From: Paucibacter sp. Y2R2-4
Lineage (GTDB): Bacteria; Pseudomonadota; Gammaproteobacteria; Burkholderiales; Burkholderiaceae_C
Length of the DNA: 64,000 bases
Assembly: GCF_025717535.1 (NCBI RefSeq)
Contig: NZ_JAJIRO010000006.1
Span: forward strand, 1 to 64,000
Direction of reading: 5' to 3'
The position numbers and the translations under genes are program-made. A model generated the notes under the pieces. The model was not told the DNA's origin. It saw nothing but the letters and a program-made list of their open reading frames with translations, and ran no database searches. Position 1 is the first letter of the stretch, and every line of letters starts with the position of its first letter. This document shows positions 50,471 through 59,988 of this stretch, piece by piece.

Positions 50471-51994
50471 CTATTGGAAGGCCACCTCGGCGAAGCTGCG
50501 TAGCTTGCGGCTGTGCAACTGGCTCAGCGAGCCCGAACGCAGCAACTCGACGGCGCGCAGACCAATGCGCAGATGTTGATCAACGCGGGCGCGGTAGAAC
50601 TGGTCGGCCATGCCGGGCAGCTTGATCTCGCCGTGCAGCGGCTTGTCGCTCACACACAGCAAAGTGCCATAGGGCACGCGGAAGCGAAAACCATTGGCGG
50701 CGATGGTGGCGCTTTCCATATCCAAGGCGATGGCGCGGCTCTGGCTGAAGCGGCGCTCGGGGCCGCCGTGGCGGTCATTTGGCAGCAGTTCCCAATTGCG
50801 GTTGTCGGTGGAGGCCACGGTGCCGGTGCGCAAGATGCGCTTCAACTCATAACCGCTGAGTTGCGTGACATCGGCGACAGCCTGCTCCAGCGCCAATTGA
50901 ATTTCAGCCAGAGGCGGAATCGGCACCCACAGCGGCAGGTCTTCGTCCAATACATGGTCCTCGCGCACATAGGCATGGGCCAGTACATAGTCGCCCAGCT
51001 GCTGGCTGTTGCGCAGGCCGGCGCAGTGGCCCAGCATCAACCAGGCATGCGGGCGCAGCACGGCGATGTGGTCGCTCATGGTCTTGGCATTGGCGGGGCC
51101 GACGCCGATATTGATCATGGTGATGCCGCTGCGGTCGCGCCTCACCAAGTGATAGGCCGGCATTTGCGGCAGCCGGGGCGGCGGCGCACCCAGCGCATCG
51201 TGGGGCTCGGGTGCGCAGCCGACGCGGCGGGTGAGCACATTGCCGGGCTCGACAAAGGCGATGCAGTCGTCCAACTCGCTGGGCCGAGCCGGGTCGGGCG
51301 CAGTGCTCATCAACTCGCGGCCCATGCGTACGAACTCGTCGATATAGAACTGGTAATTGGTGAACAAGACGAAGTTTTGAAAATGCTCGGCGCGGGTGCC
51401 GGTGTAGTGGCGCAGCCGGTGCAAGGAGTAGTCGACTCGTGGCGCGGTGAACAGTGAAAGTGGCTGCGGCGCGCCGGGGGCCAGGTCTTGCGTGCCGTTG
51501 GCAATGCCGTCGTCCATGGCGGCCAGGTCGGGCAGATCAAAGACCTCGCGCATGAGGCGGCGGCGCTCGGTGCTCAGCTGGCCTTCAATATGCTCTTGCT
51601 CGCCGATGGCGAAATGCAGTGGGATGGGCTGGTTGCTGCTGCCAATCTCCAGGCCCGAGCCCTGCGCGCCGTGGTTGGCCAAGAGCAATTCGAACTGGCG
51701 AAGGTCGTAGTCGGCGAACAGGTCGGGGCGGGTCAGCGTGGTTTCGAACACGCCGGCATCGGCCACAAAGCCGTAGGCTAGGCGAGAGTCAGGGCGCAGG
51801 CTGGTGCTGCTGCGCAGGCGCACAAAGGGGTAGCAAGCGCGCACCTTGTCCGGGAAGTCCTCTCCGGCTACGAAGCGCTGCAGCGCATCACGCAAATGCT
51901 GGAGGCTGGCGCTGTAAATCTGCTGCGCCTGGGCCAGCGCGGCGGCGGCCTCACGGAAGACGATAGGGGCAAAAAACGGTGGGCTGAAACTCAT
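50471..51994 (-). CDS. amn: AMP nucleosidase
   Basis: The product has 507 residues from the ATG at 51994, with AGGAG upstream. It hydrolyses AMP to adenine and ribose-5-phosphate, controlling adenylate pools. The N-terminal AMP nucleosidase domain (about 15-190; FREAAAALAQAQQIYSASLQHLRDALQRF) and the nucleoside-phosphorylase-like catalytic domain (about 270-490) are both present, with ITMINIGVGPANAKTMSDHIAVLRPHAWLMLGHCAGLR and AIALDMESATIAANGF. Length fits the E. coli enzyme. It probably once preceded the GGDEF-fold gene directly (see att sites). Confidence 0.96.
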   Translation of the reverse strand: MSFSPPFFAPIVFREAAAALAQAQQIYSASLQHLRDALQRFVAGEDFPDKVRACYPFVRLRSSTSLRPDSRLAYGFVADAGVFETTLTRPDLFADYDLRQFELLLANHGAQGSGLEIGSSNQPIPLHFAIGEQEHIEGQLSTERRRLMREVFDLPDLAAMDDGIANGTQDLAPGAPQPLSLFTAPRVDYSLHRLRHYTGTRAEHFQNFVLFTNYQFYIDEFVRMGRELMSTAPDPARPSELDDCIAFVEPGNVLTRRVGCAPEPHDALGAPPPRLPQMPAYHLVRRDRSGITMINIGVGPANAKTMSDHIAVLRPHAWLMLGHCAGLRNSQQLGDYVLAHAYVREDHVLDEDLPLWVPIPPLAEIQLALEQAVADVTQLSGYELKRILRTGTVASTDNRNWELLPNDRHGGPERRFSQSRAIALDMESATIAANGFRFRVPYGTLLCVSDKPLHGEIKLPGMADQFYRARVDQHLRIGLRAVELLRSGSLSQLHSRKLRSFAEVAFQ

Positions 51995-52129
51995 CGGCAA
52001 GGCTCCTCACTTTGACGCTGATTGTGGCGCGCCGGAACGAGGGGCAATGCAGAGACTGCGGTTTTGTTCCAGCTCGGTGCCTGAAACGGCTCTTCGGTTG
52101 ATGCTCTGACTCGCGCTTTGACTCGGCCC

Positions 52130-52616
52130 GCCGCCGTGCTCATGGTGCGCGGGTCGGCTCTGGCGAGCCGACTTCCCTCGGTGCTCACTACGCAGGTCAG
52201 CGGCGGCAAACTCGCTGCGTTCGCAGGAGCTCACTGCGCTCAGACAAGTGCCGCCAAGTCAGAAGTTGAAGCGCGCTGTGCGCGCCTGACCCGCTACGCT
52301 GCGCTCTCGGCCGCGCACAAATCGCCCGTCGTCGGACCGAGTCCAATCGAAGCGGGGGTTCGCGACGGTGGGTGAAACCGTGCGTTCGCGATGCAAGCGC
52401 ACGGCAGTTCGGGACGCTGCTGGGCGATTTGTGAGGGGCTGAGCAGCGCAGCGATTTGGGGCGCGCGCGCAGCGCGCTTCAACTTCTGACTTGGCGCCGC
52501 GTGTCTGAACGAAACGAGCGCAGCGAGTGCAGTGAGTTCGGCGCCGGCCCCAAGTCGTGAGCAGCGCAAGGCAGTCGGCCCGCCAGGGCCGACCCCCGAG
52601 CCATGAGCCCGGCGGC
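52130..52616. repeat. 487-bp imperfect inverted repeat (large palindrome)
   Basis: Two arms of about 200 bp pair almost end to end around a central loop of about 95 bp. A 25-bp perfect pair (52253-52277 with 52471-52495), a 12-bp pair CACAAATCGCCC/GGGCGATTTGTG (52316-52327, 52422-52433) and an outer 8-bp pair near 52138-52145 and 52601-52608 define it. Each arm also has its own 8-bp hairpin (52153-52172 and 52574-52593) with compensatory T-to-C and A-to-G changes. It fills the gap between DUF1127 and amn; no gene is seen inside. Confidence 0.8.
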
Positions 52617-52648
52617 GTCCTGGGCTGCCGTGCCTCACGCGCAAAGCG

Positions 52649-52900
52649 CTAGATTTTGGTCCGAGCACCGGGCTGAGTCTCGGTCAGCCAGTAGTCCAAC
52701 TCGCCCCGGCCGATGCCCAGGTCTGCCAGTTCGCGGGATTCGAGGCTTTGGAGCTCGGTCCGCAGTTGCACCTTGTGGCGGCGCTGTTGCATAGCCTGGT
52801 TCCAAGTGCTGAACCCTCGTGAAAGCAGTTGATAGACCCAGACGCTGAGAGAGGCGCCGGGCTGAGGGGAGGCAATTTGGGCGGGGGTGTCGGCTTGCAT
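52649..52900 (-). CDS. DUF1127 small protein
   Basis: This 83-residue product has GGAGCCCCATC before the ATG. The C-terminal half has the DUF1127 pattern: RRHKVQLRTELQSLESRELADLGIGRGELDYWL. The N-terminal part is a hydrophobic-amphipathic helix region (SLSVWVYQLLSRGFSTWNQAM). DUF1127 proteins bind RNA and affect phosphate, nutrient and sRNA-linked responses in other Proteobacteria. It is divergent from the LysR gene, a common arrangement, and may be its target. Confidence 0.88.
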   Translation of the reverse strand: MQADTPAQIASPQPGASLSVWVYQLLSRGFSTWNQAMQQRRHKVQLRTELQSLESRELADLGIGRGELDYWLTETQPGARTKI

Positions 52901-52990
52901 GATGGGGCTCCGTGGGTATGAGCCGCATCTTCCGAGTTGGTGTATCGTTTGAAAAGTTGAATCATCTGAACATTTAATTCAGAAAACCTG

Positions 52991-53908
52991 ATGCGATCAC
53001 TGAATCTGGACCAAGTGCGCACCTTGGTGGCGATTGCCGACCTGGGTACGTTTGCCGCCGCAGCGCAGGCCTTGCATCTGGCTCCGCCGACGGTCAGCTT
53101 GCACATCAGCGAGTTGGAGTCGCGCCTGGGCGCTCAATTGTTGCTGCGCGGCAAACGCGGCGTGGAGCTGACGTCGGCCGGGCAGGCCCTGGTCGGGCGG
53201 GGCCGAGCCTTGTTGCGCGATGCGCAAGCTGCGACCGAATTGGTGAGCCGGCATGCGCAAGGTCTGGCGGGCAAGGTGCGGTTGGCGGCCCAGACCGGGG
53301 TCTTGGTCTATCTGTTGCCGCAGGTCTTGCAGGGCCTGAAGCAAAGCCACCCGGATATTGAGGTGGAGGTGTCGGTGCTGGGCACTCAGCACACTCTGGA
53401 GGCCTTGCGCGAAGGGCGCCAAGATCTCGGCGTGGTGACCCTGCCTTTGCCGGCTGAATTTGGCGACTTGCACCGGGAGGCCTGGCGCAGCGATCCGGTG
53501 CTGGCCTATCTGCCGCCGCACTGGGAGGCGCCCGCGCAGGTCACGCCCGAGTGGCTGGCCGACAAATGCCTGATCATGAACGAGAGCGGCACGCAGATGT
53601 ACCGTCACACCATGGCCTGGTTTGCGCAAGCCGGCTTCAGCCCGGTGACCGGCATTGAACTCAATTACACCGAGGCGATGAAGAGCATGGTGGCGGCCGG
53701 CTATGGCGCGAGCATCATGCCGCAAGAGAGCGACAGCACGCCGCATGTCTTGGCCTTGCATGAACGCATGCAGCTCCGCCCGCTCAAGCCCGCAATGACC
53801 CGCGAGTCGGTGCTGGTGCATGCCCGGCCCGAGGTGCTGCCGCCCGGGGCTTTGCAGGTCTTGGCGGCGCTCAGAGCTTTTGCTCGTGCGCCTGAAGCCT
53901 TGGCTTGA
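52991..53908 (+). CDS. LysR-family transcriptional regulator
   Basis: The 305-residue product has an N-terminal LysR HTH (about 3-62; LDQVRTLVAIADLGTFAAAAQALHLAPPTVSLHISELESRLGAQLL). A PBP-fold effector domain follows (about 90-295; GKVRLAAQTGVLVYLLPQVLQGLKQSHPDIEVEVSVLG). The effector is unknown. It is divergent from DUF1127 with 90 bp between the starts, so it may regulate that gene and itself, as LysR regulators often do. Confidence 0.93.
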   Translation: MRSLNLDQVRTLVAIADLGTFAAAAQALHLAPPTVSLHISELESRLGAQLLLRGKRGVELTSAGQALVGRGRALLRDAQAATELVSRHAQGLAGKVRLAAQTGVLVYLLPQVLQGLKQSHPDIEVEVSVLGTQHTLEALREGRQDLGVVTLPLPAEFGDLHREAWRSDPVLAYLPPHWEAPAQVTPEWLADKCLIMNESGTQMYRHTMAWFAQAGFSPVTGIELNYTEAMKSMVAAGYGASIMPQESDSTPHVLALHERMQLRPLKPAMTRESVLVHARPEVLPPGALQVLAALRAFARAPEALA

Positions 53909-53929
53909 ACTTTCCTTGGAGGCGCGGGC

Positions 53930-55378
53930 TCAAGCCTCGCGCGGGAAGCTCACTGTCACATGCAGGCCGCGCCCCTCGGGCCCTTCGCTCAAACGCACTT
54001 GGGCGCCATGCTGAGCCGCAGCGCGCTCGACGATGGCCAGGCCCAAGCCGCTGCCGGATTGGCTTTGATCGGGCAGGCGGAAAAAGCGTTCAAAAACCTT
54101 TTGCCTGAAGGCGGCGGGAATGCCCGGCCCCTGGTCCAGCACCGAAAGCTCAACGCCGGCCTCGCTGGGGCTAAGGCTCACTCTCACCAGACTGCCGCTG
54201 GGCGAATACTTCACCGCGTTATCGACCAAGTTGTCGATCATGGCGCCTATGCTCTCGCGGTTCATCGGCAGCTCGCAGCTCTCGGGCGCCTCCAGCTCGA
54301 CTTCGATGCCGCGTTGCAAGGCAAGTTGGCTGCTCAGCACAATGCGGTCTCGAACCAGGGCGACCAGGTCGAGGCGACGCAGGTCGATGGCTTCGTGGTC
54401 CGCCCCTGAGCGCGCCAGGGCCAAGAGCTGGTGCACCGTGTGGGTGGCACGGCGCACGCCTTCGTTCATGCGCAGCACGGCCTCGCGGCGGCGCTCGGCC
54501 TCGTTGGGGCGTGGCGGAGCGTCTTGTTGCAGCGATTCGGCATTGAGCTGGATCACCGCCAGCGGCGTCTTCATCTCATGGGCGGCATCGAGCAAGAACT
54601 CGCGCTCGCGCTCCAGCCGCTCTTGCAAACGGGCCATCAAGCCGTTGACCGAGTCCACCACCGGGGCCAACTCCTTGAAGGGGCTGGGTGGCAGCTGCGA
54701 CAAATCTTTGGCCGAGCGTTGCGAAATCTGCTGGCCGATGCGGCGCAAAGGTGAGAAGCCGGCGCGCAGCAGAATCCAGGCCACGATCAACATGATGGGC
54801 AGGCTGTAGAACAGCGGCCGGGCGTAGTAGATCAGGCCTTGGGCGCTGAAATGCCAATCGCCGGGCACCTCTTGCCAGCGCCGCACCACGATGTCGCGCT
54901 CGGGCGCGCGAGCCTCCACATAAAGCCAGCTGGCGTCGCTCTCGAACTTTTGCTCATCGGGTGTCAGGCGGTTGTCTAACTCGGGCGGCCCCTGTCGATA
55001 GATGAGGCGTCCGCCTTGCCAGACTTGCAGGGCGATGACCGGCGGCTCGTAGCCGATCTCCATCCACTCTTGCTCGCGCAAATGTTCTTGTTCGGCCAGG
55101 CCGCGTTGCAAGAGCTCGGGTTCTTGGTCCCAGCGCTCGCTCCAGAGCAGGGCTTGCTGCTTGGCTTGTTCGGCCCACATCTTGTTGGCGGCCTGGCCGT
55201 TGCGGGTGTTGACGACGCTGACCTCGCGAAACTCGCGCACCATCAACACACACCAGATGGTGGCCACCACCAGGAAAAAGCTGCCAAAGGTGCGACCGAA
55301 CAGCGAAGCGTTGGCCACTGGCGCGACAGGCGCGGCCGGCGCTGCAGAGCTTGGGGCAGAGGAGGCTTGCTGCAGCAT
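53930..55378 (-). CDS. QseC/EnvZ-type sensor histidine kinase
   Basis: This 482-residue kinase has TM1 at about 31-47, a periplasmic domain of some 140 residues, TM2 at 190-206 and a HAMP region. HisKA has His267 (LLDAAHEMKTPLAVIQL), and HATPase_c has N box IDNLVDNAVKYSP, G1 LDQGPGIP and G2 GSGLGLAIVE. The N-terminal cytosolic stretch is Ala/Pro-rich. The start overlaps the regulator stop by one base (TGATG), so both are in one operon. The periplasmic domain gives no ligand hint. Confidence 0.93.
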   Translation of the reverse strand: MLQQASSAPSSAAPAAPVAPVANASLFGRTFGSFFLVVATIWCVLMVREFREVSVVNTRNGQAANKMWAEQAKQQALLWSERWDQEPELLQRGLAEQEHLREQEWMEIGYEPPVIALQVWQGGRLIYRQGPPELDNRLTPDEQKFESDASWLYVEARAPERDIVVRRWQEVPGDWHFSAQGLIYYARPLFYSLPIMLIVAWILLRAGFSPLRRIGQQISQRSAKDLSQLPPSPFKELAPVVDSVNGLMARLQERLEREREFLLDAAHEMKTPLAVIQLNAESLQQDAPPRPNEAERRREAVLRMNEGVRRATHTVHQLLALARSGADHEAIDLRRLDLVALVRDRIVLSSQLALQRGIEVELEAPESCELPMNRESIGAMIDNLVDNAVKYSPSGSLVRVSLSPSEAGVELSVLDQGPGIPAAFRQKVFERFFRLPDQSQSGSGLGLAIVERAAAQHGAQVRLSEGPEGRGLHVTVSFPREA

Positions 55379-56046
55379 CAGGCGCGTTCAAGGACAAAGC
55401 CGACACCGCGCACGGTGCGCACATAGCCCTCGCCAATCTTCTTGCGCAGATTGAACATATGCACATCCAAGGCATGGCTGTCGGCATTGGGCAAGGCGCG
55501 GGCTTCCAGTTCGCGCCGGGTGATGACGCGGTCGGGCAGCTTCAGCAAGGCCAGCAGAATCGCGAACTCGGTCTTGGACAAATTGATGGCCGTGCCATTG
55601 CGCGTGACCGTCATGCGGCGTTCGTCCAGCTTCAGGTCCTTGACCAGCCATTCCTGCGAGTCGGCCTCGCCGCCCTGGCCCAGCAGGCCCGAGCGCCGCG
55701 CCACCGCGCGCAGCCGCGCCAGCAACTCCGGCCCGGCAAAAGGCTTGACCAAATAGTCGTCGGCGCCGCTGTCCAAACCGTGCAGGCGATCTTCAATACC
55801 ACTTCGAGCCGTGATCACCAAAATCGGCAATTGCTTATTGGCCTGTCGGGCCAGACGCAGCAAATCCAGGCCGTTGCCGTCCGGCAACCCTAAGTCCAAG
55901 ATCAAGGCGTCAAAGCCTTTTTGGTCCAACCAAAAGCGCGCTTCGGTGATGCGCCGCACCCAGACCACCTCATGGCCGCCGTCTTGCAGCAGCGCCTGCA
56001 GGCTGTGGCCCAGCTCAAGGTCATCTTCGACGAGGCAAATTCTCAT
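55378..56046 (-). CDS. OmpR/PhoB-family response regulator
   Basis: The 222-residue product has a REC domain (about 1-115) with acidic residues VEDD, phosphoacceptor Asp51 (LILDLGLPDG) and Lys in YLVKPF. A winged-helix Trans_reg_C domain (about 125-220) has GTAINLSKTEFAILLALLKLPDRVITRRELEARAL and DVHMFNLRKKIGEGYVRTVRGVGFVL. It is the cognate regulator of the downstream kinase. The intergenic 56047-56228 region separates it from the divergent chitinase gene, so the chitin locus could be a target (inference). Confidence 0.95.
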   Translation of the reverse strand: MRICLVEDDLELGHSLQALLQDGGHEVVWVRRITEARFWLDQKGFDALILDLGLPDGNGLDLLRLARQANKQLPILVITARSGIEDRLHGLDSGADDYLVKPFAGPELLARLRAVARRSGLLGQGGEADSQEWLVKDLKLDERRMTVTRNGTAINLSKTEFAILLALLKLPDRVITRRELEARALPNADSHALDVHMFNLRKKIGEGYVRTVRGVGFVLERA

Positions 56047-56228
56047 GGGGCCGACTCTACCAAGCGGGCCCGATGACCCTGGGGTGAACTGCGTTGCATT
56101 AATGCAATCTTAAGAAGACGCTGATGTTGCACTGAGCTTTCTGCGGCGATAGTTGCTGCAGTCCAATTCCGTACCAGTGAGCTTAAAGAACGCTTGCTGG
56201 ACGAACTTCAAGGCAGAAAGTGCATTCG

Positions 56229-56987
56229 ATGAAGGCAGGCAAGATTTCCCGTCCGATGATCCGAGCGGCGCTGCTGGTGTCCGGGCTGCTGGGTGGCTTG
56301 CAAGCGGGCTTGCTGGTCAGCAGCGCCCATGCCGAAAAGCGCCAGGCCGACCCTGTGCAGTTCCTGCCCAGCCCGGCGCAGTTTGATGCCTTGTTTCCGG
56401 ATCGCTTGCCCTTTTATACCTACGAGGGTTTTGTCCGCGCGGTGTCGGCCTTTCCGGCCTTCGCGGCCAGCGGTGATGCGACGCTGAGGCGCCAGGAGAT
56501 GGCCGCCTTCTTGGCCAATATCGCGCATGAGTCCGATGAGTTGAAGGCGGTGCGCGAATACAACCCGGCCAATCACGACAAGTACTGCAGCACCGAGAAG
56601 GGCCAGCACTGCGCGCCGGGCCAGCAGTACTACGGGCGCGGGCCAATTCAGCTGTCCTGGAACTACCAATACCTGGCGGCTGGCCAAGCGATCGGCTTGG
56701 ACCTGTGGGGCAACCCAGACTTGGTGGCGCGTGACCCCAAAGTGGCTTGGCAAACCGCCATCTGGTACTGGATGAATCAAAACGGACCCAACACCATGCC
56801 GGCCCACCAGGCCATGCTGGAGGGTCACGGCCTGGGCGGCACTATCCGCTCGATCAACGGCGCACTGGAATGTGACCAACCCGCCAGCAATGTGCATGCG
56901 GCCGAGCAAATCGCGCGCCGCGCCATGTTTTACCGCCGAGCCGTTCAGCTCTTCGGCGTGCCCCCAGGAGAGAAGCTGGCCTGCTGA
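56229..56987 (+). CDS. GH19-type chitinase (secreted)
   Basis: The product has 252 residues from the ATG at 56229 (AGAAAG upstream; an in-frame GTG at 56220 is possible). A signal peptide ends near SAHAE (about residue 35). The family 19 catalytic domain is visible: FLANIAHESDELKAVREYN with the catalytic Glu, then QQYYGRGPIQLSWNYQY and the C-terminal QTAIWYWMNQNG. GH19 enzymes hydrolyse chitin or related GlcNAc polymers with inversion. No chitin-binding domain is seen. It heads a locus with two TonB receptors and a NagX-like gene. Confidence 0.88.
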   Translation: MKAGKISRPMIRAALLVSGLLGGLQAGLLVSSAHAEKRQADPVQFLPSPAQFDALFPDRLPFYTYEGFVRAVSAFPAFAASGDATLRRQEMAAFLANIAHESDELKAVREYNPANHDKYCSTEKGQHCAPGQQYYGRGPIQLSWNYQYLAAGQAIGLDLWGNPDLVARDPKVAWQTAIWYWMNQNGPNTMPAHQAMLEGHGLGGTIRSINGALECDQPASNVHAAEQIARRAMFYRRAVQLFGVPPGEKLAC

Positions 56988-57061
56988 ACCGCGCGAGTTC
57001 TTTTCGATCCAAGCTTTGTGTTCCCCCACCATCGATTTCCACAAAAAGAGAGACAAACGAT

Positions 57062-59713
57062 ATGAGGACAGATTCAAAGAAATTTTTGCCCACGGCGGTT
57101 CGACTGGCCGTGTGCGCATCGCTAGGCCTGAGCCTGCCGGCTTGGGCGCAGCAGGCAACTGCAGCGGCGGACAAGCCGGTTGACAAGAGCGAGCTGCCCA
57201 CCGTTACTGTGACCGCCACGCGCGTCAACACCACCTTGCTGAAGACGCCGGTGGCGGTGTCGGCGCTGAAGGGCGAGGATCTGGTGCGCGACAACGTCAA
57301 GGAACTGCTGGACTTGAGCGGCAGCATCCCCAATGTGCAGTTTGGTTTGTCGAATGGCGACTCGGGCGTGCAGGTCTCGATTCGCGGCGTGACCTCGACC
57401 AACTTCACCGAGATCGGTGACCCGGCCGTGGGCATTCACATCGACGGCATGTACTCGCCGCGGCCCCAAGGTTCGCTGGCGCTGATGTTTGACTTGGACC
57501 AATTGGAAGTCTTGCGCGGCGCGCAGGGCACGCTGTTTGGCCGCAACTCCACCGCTGGCGTCATCAACATCCTGACGGCCAAGCCGGACTTCAAAGACAA
57601 CTATGGTTGGATCTCGCTGCAACTGGGCAACTACAACGCCAAGCAGGTGCGTAGCGTCTACAACCTGGCACTTGGCAACAACTTTGCTCTGCGTGCGGCG
57701 GTGATGGTGGACAAACGTGACGGCTATATCAAGCAGGATCAAGACCTGACCGACCGCGGCGTCAAAAAGCCCGACGGGACCTTCTCGCCCGATGGCAAGC
57801 CCGATGTGGACCAGCGCCTGAACCGCAAACTCAGCCCGTCTGAGTACTACAGCAACTCGAATCAATGGGGCGGCCGCCTGACCGCGCGCTGGGCCGCGAC
57901 CAAAGATCTGGAGTGGACCGGAGCGTTTGAGCATTACAAAAACGAGGGCGCGGGCGAAGTGGGCTTGAAGGACTGCAAGATGGCCGCCGGCACCCGCTTT
58001 GCTTGCGGCGCAGAAGGCCAGTGGTACGCCAAGATCAATGTGCCGGGCAAGATCGACATGACGATCGATACCTTCCGCAATAGCTTTACCTGGAAGCTCA
58101 GCGACACCACCGAGCTGGGCTACAAAGTGGCTTACGCGGTGCAAAAGCGCTACCAGCAGCATGACGACGACGGCGGCCAGAACTGGTTGGCCGACGACGT
58201 GGGCAAGATGGAGGAGTGGGGCAACTGGGGCAACCAGCATGCTTTGGACTGGGCCAGCTACACGCTCAGTTCCACCTACAAGTCCTTGGTCAATGAGCTG
58301 CAGATCAAGCAGAGCTTCAGCAACTGGCGCTATGTGGCGGGCGTGTTTGCTTTGGGTGAAAAGAACGCGATTGACTTCGCCCAAGACAATCTGATTGCCG
58401 CGCCCTACGCCATGCCGCAAGGGCAGTTCTACAACCAGGGCGACCGCCAGGTGGACTCCAAAGCCATCTTCGCGCAGGCCGATATCGCCTTGGCCGACAA
58501 GCTGACCGCCACCGCCGGCATTCGCTACAGCCGCGACAGCCGCACCGACAACGGCGGCATCAGCGCCGGCCTCTGGGATGCCAGCACGCCCTGGTACTAC
58601 AACGGCAAGTTCACGCCTATCACCCCCGGCACCGGCACGCCGCACAACGGCACCGATCTGACCAAGGAGATGGGGCCGTTCGCAGGCGTGGGCGTCTACC
58701 CCTCGCCGGTGGTCAACTCGCACAGTGCGAACTGGCAAAAGACCACCTACCGCCTCGGTCTGCAGTACGACCTCTCGTCTACGCAAATGGTGTTTGGCTC
58801 CTGGGCCACTGGCTACCGACCCGGTGGTTTTGGCGACAAGTTCGACGTCTGCGGCGGCGGCACCTGTACCGATGGCAGCACGCAGAAGTACAGCTTCCTG
58901 GAGTACAAGCCTGAGCTGACCAGCAATATCGAGCTGGGCTACAAGGGCCGGCACTTCGGCAACAAGTTGGAGGTCAGCGCGGTCTACTTCCACACCGACT
59001 ACAAAGACATGCATGCCACCGGCATGAATGCGGTCGGCCAGCGCAAGCTGCGCGCCGGCGAGACCTGCCCAGACTGGAACCCGGCCTGCGATGTGGTGAC
59101 GGCCTGGAAGACCGAGAACATCGGCACCGCGCTGATTCAAGGTCTGGAGCTGGAGTTCAAGTCCAAGCCTTGGGCGGGCGGCAATCTGTCGGGCTATTTG
59201 TCGGTGTTGGATTCCAAGGTCAAGTCCTATCCCACCTATGACGACAACTGGATCTGCGGCTACCGGGAAGAGTTCAAGGCGGAACCTTGCGCACCGCTGT
59301 ACCTGGGTGACGATCCGGCCAAACGCGGCCGCGCCATCCGCGATGTGACCGGCAATCAATTGCCGAATGCGCCCAAGTATTCGTTCGCGCTGAACTACGG
59401 CCATGACTTCGAAATTGGCGGCGGACTGCGCTTGTCGCCCTCGGTCGGTATGCGCTACCAAAGCCGCATGTACTTCTCGGTACGCAACCTCGACAACCCG
59501 CACATCGGCGACTACCAAGATGCCTACACCAACTGGAACGCGTCGCTGAAGCTGGCCGGCGCCAATGACAAGTGGGACGTCGAAGTTTGGGGCACCAATC
59601 TGAGCAATAACGTGGTGAAGAACTGGATGGGCCAAGGCAATGCCGGCGGCTACACCTTCAACAGCTACAACCCTCCGCGCATGGTGGGTCTGCGGGCCAC
59701 GCTGAACTATTGA
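57062..59713 (+). CDS. TonB-dependent receptor 1
   Basis: This 883-residue outer-membrane receptor has a signal peptide ending LPAWAQ (about residue 30). The plug domain spans about 45-165 (TVTVTATRV, PVAVSALKGEDL, VQVSIRGVTSTNFTEIGDPAVGIHIDGMYSPRPQ, QLEVLRGAQGTLFGRNSTAGVINI). A 22-strand barrel follows, with Tyr at the C-terminus (LRATLNY). Neighbours suggest chito-oligosaccharide or GlcNAc-compound uptake, not iron. A terminator follows at 59744-59780. Confidence 0.95.
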   Translation: MRTDSKKFLPTAVRLAVCASLGLSLPAWAQQATAAADKPVDKSELPTVTVTATRVNTTLLKTPVAVSALKGEDLVRDNVKELLDLSGSIPNVQFGLSNGDSGVQVSIRGVTSTNFTEIGDPAVGIHIDGMYSPRPQGSLALMFDLDQLEVLRGAQGTLFGRNSTAGVINILTAKPDFKDNYGWISLQLGNYNAKQVRSVYNLALGNNFALRAAVMVDKRDGYIKQDQDLTDRGVKKPDGTFSPDGKPDVDQRLNRKLSPSEYYSNSNQWGGRLTARWAATKDLEWTGAFEHYKNEGAGEVGLKDCKMAAGTRFACGAEGQWYAKINVPGKIDMTIDTFRNSFTWKLSDTTELGYKVAYAVQKRYQQHDDDGGQNWLADDVGKMEEWGNWGNQHALDWASYTLSSTYKSLVNELQIKQSFSNWRYVAGVFALGEKNAIDFAQDNLIAAPYAMPQGQFYNQGDRQVDSKAIFAQADIALADKLTATAGIRYSRDSRTDNGGISAGLWDASTPWYYNGKFTPITPGTGTPHNGTDLTKEMGPFAGVGVYPSPVVNSHSANWQKTTYRLGLQYDLSSTQMVFGSWATGYRPGGFGDKFDVCGGGTCTDGSTQKYSFLEYKPELTSNIELGYKGRHFGNKLEVSAVYFHTDYKDMHATGMNAVGQRKLRAGETCPDWNPACDVVTAWKTENIGTALIQGLELEFKSKPWAGGNLSGYLSVLDSKVKSYPTYDDNWICGYREEFKAEPCAPLYLGDDPAKRGRAIRDVTGNQLPNAPKYSFALNYGHDFEIGGGLRLSPSVGMRYQSRMYFSVRNLDNPHIGDYQDAYTNWNASLKLAGANDKWDVEVWGTNLSNNVVKNWMGQGNAGGYTFNSYNPPRMVGLRATLNY

Positions 59714-59743
59714 TAGCCGGGGAATTTTTCATCTCCTCCGTTC

Positions 59744-59780
59744 GGGCACCCTCGGCTTTGGCCGGCGGGTGCCCTTTTTT
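59744..59780 (+). terminator. rho-independent terminator after TonB receptor 1
   Basis: Perfect 8-bp stem GGGCACCC/GGGTGCCC (59744-59751, 59767-59774) followed by six T. It separates the two receptors transcriptionally, at least in part. Confidence 0.93.
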
Positions 59781-59988
59781 GTGCGCTTGATTTGAAAGTT
59801 AGTTGCACGGACCTCTTAATGGAATCTTGATGCGTTCTTCATGTGCTGCTGAGGTGATCAAAGGGATAGTTGTCGGCGTCGAATGAGTCGTGCTGCCCAT
59901 GTGGCTCACCGGCCTTTGACCCCTTCAATGCGTCCCTGCGCCCAAGCGATAGCGATGCACGTCTGAGAACCCACCGATTGAGATCTTT

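Noticed and set aside
52118-52375. Small frames inside the 487-bp palindrome
   Set aside because: The sequence is explained by the inverted-repeat structure; the frames have no family resemblance and no ribosome site.
57122-59635. An 837-residue minus-strand frame opposite TonB receptor 1
   Set aside because: It is a reverse-strand shadow of a clearly coding receptor gene; receptor 2 shows a similar shadow at 60313-61614.
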